Assembly (NCBI GenBank): GCA_020052095.1
Contig: JAGVPT010000114.1
Span: forward strand, 1-38,220
Direction of reading: 5' to 3'
Length of the DNA stretch: 38,220 nucleotides
Origin: Bacteroidota bacterium
Lineage (GTDB): Bacteria; Bacteroidota; Ignavibacteria; UBA10030; UBA8401
Shown piece by piece: positions 16,724 to 25,934 of this stretch. The notes under the pieces are model-generated. The model was not told where the DNA came from and made no database searches. It saw only the letters and a list, made by a program, of their open reading frames with translations. Each line of letters opens with the position of its first letter. The stretch's first letter is position 1. The translations under genes and the position numbers were made by a program.

Positions 16724-17998
16724 CTACCTCTTGTATCGTAGAATCGTCCCGTTAGCCCCGACAACGAACACGTCGGTTGAGTTGCCCCAAATTTCCAGAA
16801 GGTTCTGAGTCGTACCGGAGTTCATCAAAGTGAACTTGGTCCCGTCATAATGAGCGATCGCCCCCTTTAGACCCACAACATAGAAATCGGTTGCCGATAC
16901 GCCCCATATGCCTCGCAATTCCGGAATGCTATCTCGCCACAGAAAGCTCCATTGACTCCCCGTGTACTTTACGACGGTACCGCTACTGTCTCCATCCCCC
17001 GTTCCATTTGGGTCGTAATCCCCGACAATGAAGATTTCGGAAGCGCTCGCCCCCCACAATCCCTCGAAATCGAGCCATAAGTCGTTGATGCCGGCAACAT
17101 CGAGGTCGCCTGACCAACTGGTACCGTTATGCCGATAAACGGTAGCGTAATCCCCCACGGTGTATACATTGGATGAAGAACTACCCCACACGCCTCGGAG
17201 ATTGTTAGAGATAATATTGGTCGAGCCGGACCAGGCGGTTCCGTTGTAATGCATGCGTAAGTAACCCGTACCTATCGCCCATAAGTCATGGTTGTTCACC
17301 CCCCAAATCGCATGAAAGTTTGGAAGGAATCCTGGGTGCGATGCTGGTATCTTACTCCAGGCAGAACCATCATAGTGCAGAACGGTAACATCCTCTCCGG
17401 CGATGAAGACGTCGTTAGCCGCAAAGCCCCAAACGCCTTCCAGACTGAGAGTCGTCCCGGAAGTCATAGTACTCCAGGAACTACCGTCAAAATGCAGAAT
17501 TGTTCCGTTGTTCCCGGCAACAAAGACATCGTTCGAAGCAGAACCCCAGACGCCGTACAGCGTCGCAGTTGTTCCGGAATTCTGCAGCGTCCACCCGGAC
17601 TGAATGGTCTGCGTTGTTGTTGACGCCTCGTTCGAGTAATTCGAATTTCCTTTTTGATTAAGTGCGGCTACCCGGTATCCGTAGGCTGTGTTTTGAGTCA
17701 GTCCTGTGTCGGTAAATGTTGCCACATTCGATCCGAGGGTTGCCAAATTGCTGAATGCGGTAGCCTGGGCCACTTTTCGTTCGACAATGAATCCATCCTC
17801 ATTGTCGGAATTATCCAGCCATTGCAGAGTGATCTTGTCGTGGCTTATGGCATTTACCTGCAGACCTGTCGGCGACGCTGGCGCAGTCAGAGTCGAGGAT
17901 GTCGTCGGTTCGGTTGACTCCTTTTTGCACGCAGCAACCAGTAAAAGCAGAATAAAGAATAAAATAACTTCCGATATATTTTTGATTGTCCATTTCAT
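16724..17998 (-). CDS. Lipoprotein with FnIII domain and seven-repeat propeller
   Basis: A 424-residue lipoprotein. The start at 17998 is chosen because GGAGG lies five bases before it; the frame also runs upstream but without a plausible start signal. The signal peptide ends in lipobox LVAAC (Cys 24), followed by KKES. Residues about 40-125 form a fibronectin type III domain (PTGLQVNAISHDKITLQWLD, ending TTTQ). After it come seven repeats of the form WG-S-NDVFVVG-GTILHYDG-WS, at about residues 143-424, the last incomplete. Seven such repeats suggest a seven-bladed beta-propeller. It is probably surface-exposed, binding another protein or a polysaccharide. No enzymatic motif is seen. Confidence 0.85.
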   Translation of the reverse strand: MKWTIKNISEVILFFILLLLVAACKKESTEPTTSSTLTAPASPTGLQVNAISHDKITLQWLDNSDNEDGFIVERKVAQATAFSNLATLGSNVATFTDTGLTQNTAYGYRVAALNQKGNSNYSNEASTTTQTIQSGWTLQNSGTTATLYGVWGSASNDVFVAGNNGTILHFDGSSWSTMTSGTTLSLEGVWGFAANDVFIAGEDVTVLHYDGSAWSKIPASHPGFLPNFHAIWGVNNHDLWAIGTGYLRMHYNGTAWSGSTNIISNNLRGVWGSSSSNVYTVGDYATVYRHNGTSWSGDLDVAGINDLWLDFEGLWGASASEIFIVGDYDPNGTGDGDSSGTVVKYTGSQWSFLWRDSIPELRGIWGVSATDFYVVGLKGAIAHYDGTKFTLMNSGTTQNLLEIWGNSTDVFVVGANGTILRYKR

Positions 17999-18338
17999 AA
18001 TAACCTCCAATTGCCGAAGAGACAAAAACTTGGCCTGCATATTTGCAGCGCCCAATTGTATGGCTCGGTGATTTCATCGACCCTCTTCCGGAAACGTCTT
18101 TACTCCCTCTTTCCCCATTATAAATAAGAAGACCTCTTTCATTCGCCAAAGGCGAAATCCAGAGGTTCATAACTCGCTCAATTCCAACCGCTCCATAATC
18201 CCTCCCTGATATCGGTTGTTTTTGATTGGAAAAAGTTACGCCGATTTGACTGTATTGTCAAGCTGAAGTTGCGCCATTGCTCGCTTACCTTGACTTACAC
18301 ATCTCATTTACTTACCTTTTAAAAAGGAGAAAACGGTC
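17999..18338. other. Divergent intergenic region upstream of dxr
   Basis: About 340 bp between the divergent propeller lipoprotein and dxr, so both promoters lie here. No clear promoter pair was found. A bulged hairpin at 18131-18167 combines ACCTCT/AGAGGT (outer) and TTCGCC-AAA-GGCGAA (inner). Because it lies between divergent starts it is unlikely to be a terminator; it may be a repeat or an RNA element. Confidence 0.45.
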
Positions 18339-19502
18339 TTGCGGGCGACCAAGCGGCAAAAAAACATCGCTATTCTCGGTTCCAGCGGCTCTATCGGCAA
18401 GAATAGTCTAGAAGTCATCGCCAACTTCCCGGATCGATTCAAGGTATCGTATCTCACCGTCAACAAGAATATTGATGCACTGTGCGAACAGGTACAGCGT
18501 TTCAAGCCGAAGGGCGTCGTTGTGCTGGATGAATGTTCGGCCTCGGCGTGCAAGAAGCGTGTCAACGGCACAACGGAGGTTCTTGTAGGCGAGGAGGGAT
18601 TGGAAGAGATTGTCCAGCGGGACGATGTCGATGTCGTGATCAGCTCGCTGGTGGGCTTTGCGGGCTTGAAGCCGACGATCAACGCGATTAAAGCAAAGAA
18701 GAAGATCGCGCTTGCCAACAAGGAAACCCTCGTGGTTGCAGGCGAGATCATCATGCGGCTCGTGAAGGAGAACGGCGTCACGCTTATTCCGGTAGACAGC
18801 GAGCATTCTGCTATTTTCCAATGCCTTGTCGGTGAGTCAAATTCTCAGATCGACAAGATTATCTTGACGGCATCCGGCGGACCATTTCTCTCTACGACGA
18901 AAGATGAACTGCGCAGGGTCACCATCCAGCAGGCGCTGAATCATCCGAACTGGAAAATGGGGAACAAGATCACGATTGATTCGGCGACCTTGATGAACAA
19001 AGGATTGGAAGTGATAGAGGCCCATTGGCTCTTTGGCCTTCCGGCGGATAAAATCGAAGTCGTTATTCATCCCCAGTCGATAATCCACTCAATGGTGGAA
19101 TTCATCGATGGCTCGGTGAAAGCGCAACTCGGGATCCCGGACATGAAGATACCGATTCAGTATGCGCTCACGTACCCCGAACGAGCGCTCTCGAAATTCG
19201 TGCGGATCGATTTCCCGAAGCTCAAGGAGATGACGTTCTTCGAGCCCGACCTAGATCGTTTCAGGTGCCTGCAGCTGGCGTTCGACGCATTACATACAGG
19301 CGGGACTATGCCCGCAGCGCTCAACGCCGCAAATGAAATTGCAGTAGAACGATTCCTCGACGGCACAATCTCTTTTCTCCAAATACCGGAGACGATTTGC
19401 CGCACGATGGAACAGCATACATCAAAGTCCAGTCCGACACTCGAGGATATCATCGAGGCGGACTCCTCGGCTCGAACGTTTGCCAAAAGCATTTGCAACT
19501 AG
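18339..19502 (+). CDS. dxr: 1-deoxy-D-xylulose 5-phosphate reductoisomerase
   Basis: Converts 1-deoxy-D-xylulose 5-phosphate to 2-C-methyl-D-erythritol 4-phosphate with NADPH, the committed step of the non-mevalonate isoprenoid pathway. All family signatures are present in 387 residues: the N-terminal nucleotide-binding GSSGSIGKNSLEV, ALANKETLVVAGE, the metal and substrate site PVDSEHSAIFQ, the loop HPNWKMGNKITIDSATLMNKG, and EVIEAHWLF. The start is TTG at 18339, supported by AAGGAG nine bases upstream; the nucleotide-binding motif begins ten residues later and no nearby ATG exists. rseP follows 154 bp downstream, a very common pairing. Confidence 0.97.
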   Translation: MRATKRQKNIAILGSSGSIGKNSLEVIANFPDRFKVSYLTVNKNIDALCEQVQRFKPKGVVVLDECSASACKKRVNGTTEVLVGEEGLEEIVQRDDVDVVISSLVGFAGLKPTINAIKAKKKIALANKETLVVAGEIIMRLVKENGVTLIPVDSEHSAIFQCLVGESNSQIDKIILTASGGPFLSTTKDELRRVTIQQALNHPNWKMGNKITIDSATLMNKGLEVIEAHWLFGLPADKIEVVIHPQSIIHSMVEFIDGSVKAQLGIPDMKIPIQYALTYPERALSKFVRIDFPKLKEMTFFEPDLDRFRCLQLAFDALHTGGTMPAALNAANEIAVERFLDGTISFLQIPETICRTMEQHTSKSSPTLEDIIEADSSARTFAKSICN

Positions 19503-19656
19503 AAGAAATCATTGCGACCAAGTGACTTGTAGTGACCGTCGCGTGGTAATCACCCGACAACGTCGGGCGGGCATGCAATGCGAGCAGGGGGCGAGAACGG
19601 CTGGAGATGTTTTTGTGCTACGACAGTGATTTACAATACGAAGGATACGTTCCACA
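19503..19656. repeat. dxr-rseP spacer with CCCGAC hairpin
   Basis: The 154-bp gap contains CCCGAC-AAC-GTCGGG (19553-19567), a six-base stem with a three-base loop and no T-run. It may be another REP-like palindrome or a processing site. A small frame through the gap is an artefact of the start of rseP in another frame. Confidence 0.4.
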
Positions 19657-20973
19657 ATGGAAGTCTTGAACGAAATATTCTATTTCCTCATTACGATCGG
19701 CGTGCTCGTATTTATTCACGAGCTGGGGCATTTTGTCGCAGCGAAGTTATGCAGGATGCGCGTCGATAGATTTTCCATCGGCTTTCCGCCGCGAGCGTTC
19801 GGCAAAAAAATCGGCGAGACGGATTACTGCGTCTCATGGATTCCTATCGGCGGATACGTCAAGATCGCAGGTATGATAGACGAGAGCTTCGACACGGAGT
19901 TCATCAACAGAGAACCGCAGCCTTGGGAATTCCGTTCAAAACCAATCTGGCAAAGGATGATCGTTATCTCCGCCGGAGTGATCATGAATATTTTCCTGGC
20001 TATCGCGATCTTCTGGGGCATCAACTATCTCAACGGAGGATATTTCCGTCAGACGACGGAAGTTGGATATGTTATCCCGAACAGCGCCGCTGAAAAGGCG
20101 GGATTTATTCCAGGAGACAGGATTCGTTCGATCAATGACAAGGCGATCGACCACTGGGATGCGATTCAAACCGCCATGTATGTCGATTTGATTGGCGACG
20201 ATTTAACATTTCAAATCGAGCGGGGCGGAACGGTCAGTACTCTTGCGGTTCCTCATACAGCTGTGCCCGATATTTCGGATGCGGCATTCGGTCTCCTTCC
20301 CGGTTTCACAGAAGCGGTCATTGCCGACGTACTGAAAAACAAGCCTGCCGAGGCCGCAGGGTTACAACCGGGCGACATTATTCTTTCCATGAACGGCCAG
20401 AGGGTCATCAATCAGTTTCAAGTAACACGCATTATCAAGTCGAACGCCGGCAAGAAAATAGAGCTCGAATTGAAACGCGGCTCCGAGACTGTCAAGGCAG
20501 GAGTCACGCCAACAGCCGAAGGCATCATCGGGATAAGTATCGACAGCCGCTATACGGGTCCTGTTCAACATGTGCGCTATGGATTATTTGCCTCATTCCC
20601 CAAAGGGGTGAGCGATGTGTACGAGGCGACGAAACTCTTTGCCAATTCGATATGGCGTATCGTCGTTGGCAAGGCATCTCTCCCGAAATCCGTCGGCGGC
20701 CCGATTAAGATCGCTCAGATGGCAACGCGGACGGCAGAAGTCGGCATAATGAGCTTTCTGGGATTTATGGCGCTTCTCAGTATCAGCCTCGCCGTGATGA
20801 ACATCCTCCCCTTCCCGGCACTGGACGGAGGACACCTCGTGATGCTCATCTACGAAGCAATTTTCGGGAAACCAATTCCACACAAGGTTCAACAAACGGT
20901 CCAACAAGCCGGAGTCGTGCTCCTCCTCACGTTTATGGCGTTTGTTATTTACAACGATATTGCCGGTTTTTGA
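19657..20973 (+). CDS. rseP: Site-2 intramembrane zinc metalloprotease RseP
   Basis: A 438-residue inner-membrane protease that cuts anti-sigma factors or remnant signal peptides inside the membrane. The first membrane segment contains the zinc site HELGH (residues 21-25). A second segment runs at about 100-124. Two PDZ domains follow (about 130-205 and 215-295; the second has GLQPGDIILSMNGQ). The third metal-ligand motif NILPFPALDGGH lies near residue 388, and a final segment ends YNDIAGF. Two PDZ domains match the E. coli type. The ATG at 19657 is placed correctly ahead of the first membrane segment. No anti-sigma factor gene is nearby, so its substrate is not evident. Confidence 0.95.
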   Translation: MEVLNEIFYFLITIGVLVFIHELGHFVAAKLCRMRVDRFSIGFPPRAFGKKIGETDYCVSWIPIGGYVKIAGMIDESFDTEFINREPQPWEFRSKPIWQRMIVISAGVIMNIFLAIAIFWGINYLNGGYFRQTTEVGYVIPNSAAEKAGFIPGDRIRSINDKAIDHWDAIQTAMYVDLIGDDLTFQIERGGTVSTLAVPHTAVPDISDAAFGLLPGFTEAVIADVLKNKPAEAAGLQPGDIILSMNGQRVINQFQVTRIIKSNAGKKIELELKRGSETVKAGVTPTAEGIIGISIDSRYTGPVQHVRYGLFASFPKGVSDVYEATKLFANSIWRIVVGKASLPKSVGGPIKIAQMATRTAEVGIMSFLGFMALLSISLAVMNILPFPALDGGHLVMLIYEAIFGKPIPHKVQQTVQQAGVVLLLTFMAFVIYNDIAGF

Positions 20974-21073
20974 GCATTTTTGGCAGGTGACTTTCAACAC
21001 AGCGAAGATGGGAAGTATTCGTGATCTTGAATTCAACATGACGAGCGTGAAAAAAACATTCCGGGAGAGAAGT

Positions 21074-22237
21074 ATGAAAACAAAAACACTTTTTCTTTTT
21101 TTGTTGGTGATCGGATTTGTATCGGTCCAACGAGCACCCGCTCAAGGGTATACAGCAACCGCTGTATATGTCGATGCGGATATTATCAACGCAACGTCGC
21201 TTGTTGATCCCCTTTCAGAAAAGATCAAGGATGTTCCTATAACAAGCTTTTCGCTCGTTATAGCTAATCCCAATCAAAAGGATATTTGGGTCAACATGCA
21301 ATTAAGTTCGCACGTGACACTCGATGAAGACGGCGTACGAAAGTCGATGTTCGTGTCTGACCCACAAACGGCGAAGCCGTTCAGAGTTCCGCCCGGGGGA
21401 AGAGTATTTCGCAGTCTGGACGCGAGCAGCAGTGAATTCGATTTTAGCTTCAAGATCGATGAGGCCGAGAAGAAAATATTGAAGGACAAAATATCAGATG
21501 CTGGAAGCGGTGGAAGAGTCCCTTCCGGAAGGTACGAAGTGGACATCGCCATGCAGGTTGTCAAGATTGGGGATTCAACGCTTACTACTTCTCCTCTCAA
21601 TGACATTCATATCTCGCCCTCTTCCCATATCGAAGTATCGGTGACTAACCCGACGAATGCGACACTTATCCAACCATCCGAAAATGGATTTGAGTATCCG
21701 TCGCCGTTCCCGCAATTCCAATGGGCGTATGATACGCGCGGAGTAACAATTTCTGTGTACGAAAAGAGGCCGGAGCAGCAGTCACTCGAAGATGCAATCT
21801 CAGCGTCGGATCCGTTCCTGCAACTCGAGGTCAAGCGCAAAGAGTCCGGCAACCTTTCGATTTTCACATATCCTCAGGCACCCGTCGGCGGCCCGGGTAT
21901 CAACATCTTGAAAGGACCCCGTCCTCTTGAACGGGGAAAATCGTACGTGGTCGTTCTGGACGGAACCCGGACAGCATTCGGGTACAACATCGATCCGCTC
22001 CGCACCATACGATTATTCCGTATTTCCGACCCGCAGGGTCAGATGATTCTGAACATCTTGCAGACGGCACTGAGCGGTGGCACCTATCAGAACTTTTTGA
22101 ATGTCATTCAAGATCAGAAGCTGCAGATCAACAGTTCGCGCCTGACGCTGAACGGTGTCACGATCTCAGCGCAGGAACTCCAGGTAATCTTGAATCAGAA
22201 TAAAGACAAAATCAAAACTATTCGATTTGAAGACTAA
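21074..22237 (+). CDS. Secreted protein with Ig-like domains (envelope cluster)
   Basis: A 387-residue exported protein of unknown function. The ATG at 21074 is chosen over upstream in-frame codons because GGGAGAG precedes it and it starts a textbook signal peptide (MKTKTLFLFLLVIGFVSV, cleavage near PAQG). The middle looks like all-beta, Ig/FnIII-like modules: one ends in VPSGRYEVDIAMQVV, and the next opens with an LIQP-ENG-PSPFPQFQW pattern often seen in Bacteroidota surface proteins. The C-terminal 70 residues are polar and Gln/Asn-rich (LNVIQDQKLQINSSRLTL). It begins 100 bp after rseP and 50 bp before the FecR gene, so it may be the first gene of the four-gene envelope cluster. Confidence 0.78.
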   Translation: MKTKTLFLFLLVIGFVSVQRAPAQGYTATAVYVDADIINATSLVDPLSEKIKDVPITSFSLVIANPNQKDIWVNMQLSSHVTLDEDGVRKSMFVSDPQTAKPFRVPPGGRVFRSLDASSSEFDFSFKIDEAEKKILKDKISDAGSGGRVPSGRYEVDIAMQVVKIGDSTLTTSPLNDIHISPSSHIEVSVTNPTNATLIQPSENGFEYPSPFPQFQWAYDTRGVTISVYEKRPEQQSLEDAISASDPFLQLEVKRKESGNLSIFTYPQAPVGGPGINILKGPRPLERGKSYVVVLDGTRTAFGYNIDPLRTIRLFRISDPQGQMILNILQTALSGGTYQNFLNVIQDQKLQINSSRLTLNGVTISAQELQVILNQNKDKIKTIRFED

Positions 22238-22287
22238 TGCCAATGGCATGGATTCCCACAGCGTATTGACTTTTTGGAGATAACTAC

Positions 22288-23373
22288 ATGAGAACAATTT
22301 GCGTACTTCTTGCGGTGTCAATGGTCTTTGCAGTGAGTGTGGCTGTATCAGCACCTCTGTATGATCCAAACAAGCCGATCGCGATCATCTATAAGCCGGT
22401 CGGGACCGTCGATTTTATGAAGGATGGGAAGGACTGGACGAAAGCCGCGGCTGCAACCCCATTGACGACCGGTGACAGAGTGAAAACCGGCGATAATTCC
22501 TTCGTGATCATCAAGTTCATCGAGAACTCCATCCTGCGTTTGCAGGAAAAATCGGAGATCACAATTCACGGCGAGCTGTCGGCCAACAAAGAATTTTCGA
22601 AGAACGTCCATCTCGAACGAGGGCAACTCGGATTCGACGTGAAAAAGCAGGTAAACGAGAAATTCGAATTCTCAACGCCGACCTCGGTCGCCTCGATCCG
22701 CGGCACGGAAGGCTTGCTCATCAACGGCGGGGACAGCGCCGACGTCCTGATTCTTGGAACGGGCGTAGTTGTGTTTACGAATACAGTTTCCAACCAGTCC
22801 GTCAACGTTAACGGCGGGCAAACTGCCCATTCGTACGCGAATGGCACCATTGAGGTGAAGCAGACAACGCCTGAAGAATTGAAGAAGTTGCAGGAGACTT
22901 CGGGTAGCGGAGGCGGCGGAGGCGGCGGAACCGGCGGTTCAAGTGGAACATCGTCAGCGGGCAGCTTCTCTGTTGGATTTGCAATCACATCAACGGTGGT
23001 GACCGAAGGAAAAGACTTTGAGGTCACCGTGGAACTTGTACAGATTTCCGTTCCGGTCGACACGTTGAAATCAATCGTTTCGTACTTCGCCCTGGCCTAC
23101 AAGAATTCGGCGGCTGCGGCCTACAAGGAAGTACCGGCAACAATTTCGGGGGCCAAGGTAAAATTCAAGATCCCGGGAGTCGACGTCGTGAGTCCATCCA
23201 TGCAGGTCTACGTTATCTTCAGAACCAAGACCGGAATCGATATGACATATCCTCCGGCAGACCCGCAGTCGAATCCGATCGTCATTCCGGTTCAATCGAC
23301 AAAGTCGAATCAATTAAAACTTGAATTCTCTGACCCGAGTGGTAAACGGAAGACGATGATAATAGAGTATTAG
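22288..23373 (+). CDS. Secreted FecR-domain protein with barrel-partner domain
   Basis: A 361-residue exported protein. Signal peptide 1-22 (cleavage near VSAP). FecR domain at about 35-150: GDRVKTGDNSFVIIKFIENS and LRLQEKSEITIHGE, then FEFSTPTSVASIRGTEGLL. A Ser/Gly linker follows (205-224, with seven consecutive glycines). A C-terminal beta domain (about 225-340) resembles the N-terminal domain of the next gene's product: P303-V335 aligns without gaps to its P100-V132 with 15 identities. FecR here lacks the transmembrane anti-sigma part, so it is not a classical sigma regulator. An SD (GGAGAT) precedes the ATG. A strong terminator follows the stop. Confidence 0.85.
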   Translation: MRTICVLLAVSMVFAVSVAVSAPLYDPNKPIAIIYKPVGTVDFMKDGKDWTKAAAATPLTTGDRVKTGDNSFVIIKFIENSILRLQEKSEITIHGELSANKEFSKNVHLERGQLGFDVKKQVNEKFEFSTPTSVASIRGTEGLLINGGDSADVLILGTGVVVFTNTVSNQSVNVNGGQTAHSYANGTIEVKQTTPEELKKLQETSGSGGGGGGGTGGSSGTSSAGSFSVGFAITSTVVTEGKDFEVTVELVQISVPVDTLKSIVSYFALAYKNSAAAAYKEVPATISGAKVKFKIPGVDVVSPSMQVYVIFRTKTGIDMTYPPADPQSNPIVIPVQSTKSNQLKLEFSDPSGKRKTMIIEY

Positions 23374-23390
23374 CAGTCCGTTTCTCGCTG

Positions 23391-23442
23391 AAAAACCGCT
23401 TGCAATTCTCTGCTTCATTTTCTAGATTGCAAGCGGTTTTTT
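23391..23442 (+). terminator. Rho-independent terminator after the FecR gene
   Basis: Arms AAACCGCTTGCAAT and ATTGCAAGCGGTTT form a 14-base stem around an 18-base loop, followed by a TTTTTT run. A matching A-run precedes the left arm, so it could work in both directions. It lies 17 bp after the FecR stop and 38 bp before the start of the barrel gene. Transcription of the last two cluster genes may therefore be reduced by it or start afresh. Confidence 0.85.
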
Positions 23443-23480
23443 ATTGCTCCCATTATTCCTCCACCTTCGTCCGGTCTGCT

Positions 23481-25928
23481 ATGGATACTTTATACAGAAG
23501 AGCGTCCACACTGTTTTCGCGATGCATTGCTGCAGTACTAGTGTTCGCGCCGCTTATTGCAAATTCCCAGATCAACACGTATGTTCGGACCGTGCATGCC
23601 GAGCAAGCTCGGGAGGGAATGCCGATGCGCGTTTCGGCGGAGCTAGCAAAATCGTCGGAACTCTCCCGCGTCGTGTTGTACTACCGCCAGTTCGGCCAGT
23701 CTGAATTTCGCATACTCGAAATGCCCATCATGGGCGATACGGCGACAGTGACGATTTCTGAAGATGAAGTGACTCCACCGTTCATGGAAGTGTATGTTCT
23801 CGCGCAAACGCAATCCGGAGCGATCGAGACCTACCCGTTTGAGAATCCTCAGGCAACACCGACGCGATTGCCGGTCTCCCCAAAATCCCCAAAAGATCAG
23901 GAAGTCTTGATATTGAGTCCCGACAGGGCCGAGCAATTACTCGCATCGGATATTTACATTTCCATTTCGTTCGTCTATGCGAGTGATCGGATAGACCGTA
24001 AAAGGACAAAAATTTTCTTCGACAACATCGACGTGTCGGCGCTTGCAGTCAACATCGGCGATCTGACGATCGTCTCACCGGATGCTCTTCCGAAAAATAT
24101 CGCAACGGGTTCGCACAAGCTGCGGATCGATGTCTATGACACGACAAACGCGCCGTACCATTCCGTGGAACGGACGATGAAAGTAGTGTCTGAACAGCAG
24201 GCCGAGGCAATACGGGAACACGTGCAATACTCGGCGAACGCACAGGCAGAAGGACGAAATGAAGACATCAAGGGGACGCAGACCCTCTACAAACGACTCA
24301 ATGCACGCGCGAACGCATCATACGGAATTCTGAAAACGACGGGCAATATCCAGCTAACCTCGGAAGAGCAAGCCGACCGGCAGCCGCAAAACCGGTACTT
24401 TCTCGGCCTCGACGCGAAGTACGTACGACTCGGCATCGGCGACGCGTATCCCCGCTTTCCCTCGACGGTACTAGACGGCAGGCGTATCCGCGGCCTCACA
24501 GCGGAACTTCTGCTCGGCCCGTTTAACGTTAATTACGCGAACGGCGAGATTATCCGGAGAGTTGATGGCGATACTCTCGTTCAAACAAGAGATACTATCA
24601 CAACCAGGACCTATATTCCTCCAACGCTGAGGCGGAAATTGACAATCCTCAGGCCGAGTTTCGGCAAAGGTGAAAATTTTCAAATCGGCTTTACCTATCT
24701 GAAAGCCAAGGACGAGTTCGATACAAGCCAGGACAAAGGGGTGAAGCCGCAAGAGAACGTGGTGGTGGGAACCGATGCGGTACTTGCGTTTGACGACCAT
24801 CGTTTTGAATTAACAGCTCAGGCGTCGTACAGTTTGAACAATATCGACATTTCTGCTCCGGAATTCACCGACGCAAGCATTGATAGTTCGAAAACACTCA
24901 CAGACGACGTCAAAAAGCTCTTACATAAATACGGAATCCCGTACCTCTCAAAAGTAATTACGGTTAATGAAAACATCCAACCTCTTCCCCCCGGCATTAC
25001 AGCTTTGGTGTACGAAACCGGACTCGCCTTTAATTACTTCGGCAATTATTTGAAGGGGTCGTACATTTACCACGGCGCGGATTATCTCTCGGTCGGAACA
25101 ACGGCGTTGCGACGAGACGTGAAGGGCTTCAACATTTTTGACAGAATCCGGTTGTTCCAGAACAGCGTCTTCCTCACCGGAAGCTATGAACGACTCCAAA
25201 ATATCAGGGGCGATTCTATATTGACGACGAAGCCCCCAATTCAATTGACGACGACATATCAGACTGTCAACACATCAGTGTCGTACTACCCGACCTCGAA
25301 CATGCCGAACATTACCCTCGGCTACGGCATCAACAAGAACAGCAACCCGATCGATCCTCTCGAAACGAACCCGTCCGTTGCCAACCGTGCGATCGATGAC
25401 AAAACGAACAGATATTTCCTCCAGTCGACGTACGACTTTGCCTATCGGGGGAGACACAACGCAACGTTAAGCCTAGACATTTCCAACAAAACCGACAACA
25501 CCACGAAGAAACAGGATGCACAAAGCTTCAATGCGTTACTGCTCGTGAATACCGTACACACCTTTCCGCTGGAAACCACCTTCGGATATTCGATGAGCCT
25601 GAACACGATCCCGCTGGTCACGGTCGACACGACCGGCGGAATATTCAGACCGGTTGTCTCGTCGGCCTCACTGAACTATACCACCATAACACTGAACGGC
25701 CGCTACAAGATCTACAAAGAGGTTCTGAAATTGTCGGGAACATTCGCGCCGACATTCGGCGACTTCAAGCGGACAGTGTTTGAAGTGGGATTGCAATACG
25801 CCATCACGCAAAATCAGAACGCGGCGTTCCAGTATCAATACATCATTAATACGCCTCCGCCGCCCGGGACCATCCAGGCAAGCGACAATGATTCGTATGT
25901 CAGCTTGCTCTACCGCATCGATTTGTAA
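23481..25928 (+). CDS. Large outer-membrane barrel protein with N-terminal Ig-like domains
   Basis: 815 residues. The ATG at 23481 starts a signal peptide (hydrophobic about 12-28, cleavage near IANSQ); an upstream in-frame TTG lies inside the preceding terminator and is rejected. Residues about 30-135 form the domain shared with the FecR protein (PFMEVYVLAQTQSG, then TYP-PQ-P-PV). A second beta module follows (about 140-240, ILSPDRAEQLLASDIYISISF). From about 270 to the end is a series of amphipathic strands rich in Tyr, Asn and Thr, ending YVSLLYRIDL, as in a large barrel. No TonB plug is recognisable. No family is known to me. The CHASE2 cyclase starts six bp downstream. Confidence 0.8.
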   Translation: MDTLYRRASTLFSRCIAAVLVFAPLIANSQINTYVRTVHAEQAREGMPMRVSAELAKSSELSRVVLYYRQFGQSEFRILEMPIMGDTATVTISEDEVTPPFMEVYVLAQTQSGAIETYPFENPQATPTRLPVSPKSPKDQEVLILSPDRAEQLLASDIYISISFVYASDRIDRKRTKIFFDNIDVSALAVNIGDLTIVSPDALPKNIATGSHKLRIDVYDTTNAPYHSVERTMKVVSEQQAEAIREHVQYSANAQAEGRNEDIKGTQTLYKRLNARANASYGILKTTGNIQLTSEEQADRQPQNRYFLGLDAKYVRLGIGDAYPRFPSTVLDGRRIRGLTAELLLGPFNVNYANGEIIRRVDGDTLVQTRDTITTRTYIPPTLRRKLTILRPSFGKGENFQIGFTYLKAKDEFDTSQDKGVKPQENVVVGTDAVLAFDDHRFELTAQASYSLNNIDISAPEFTDASIDSSKTLTDDVKKLLHKYGIPYLSKVITVNENIQPLPPGITALVYETGLAFNYFGNYLKGSYIYHGADYLSVGTTALRRDVKGFNIFDRIRLFQNSVFLTGSYERLQNIRGDSILTTKPPIQLTTTYQTVNTSVSYYPTSNMPNITLGYGINKNSNPIDPLETNPSVANRAIDDKTNRYFLQSTYDFAYRGRHNATLSLDISNKTDNTTKKQDAQSFNALLLVNTVHTFPLETTFGYSMSLNTIPLVTVDTTGGIFRPVVSSASLNYTTITLNGRYKIYKEVLKLSGTFAPTFGDFKRTVFEVGLQYAITQNQNAAFQYQYIINTPPPPGTIQASDNDSYVSLLYRIDL

Positions 25929-25934
25929 CCGCCT

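Noticed and set aside
22288-23373. FecR protein as a classical sigma-factor regulator
   Set aside because: No ECF sigma gene is adjacent and the protein has a signal peptide rather than a cytoplasmic anti-sigma domain and membrane segment.
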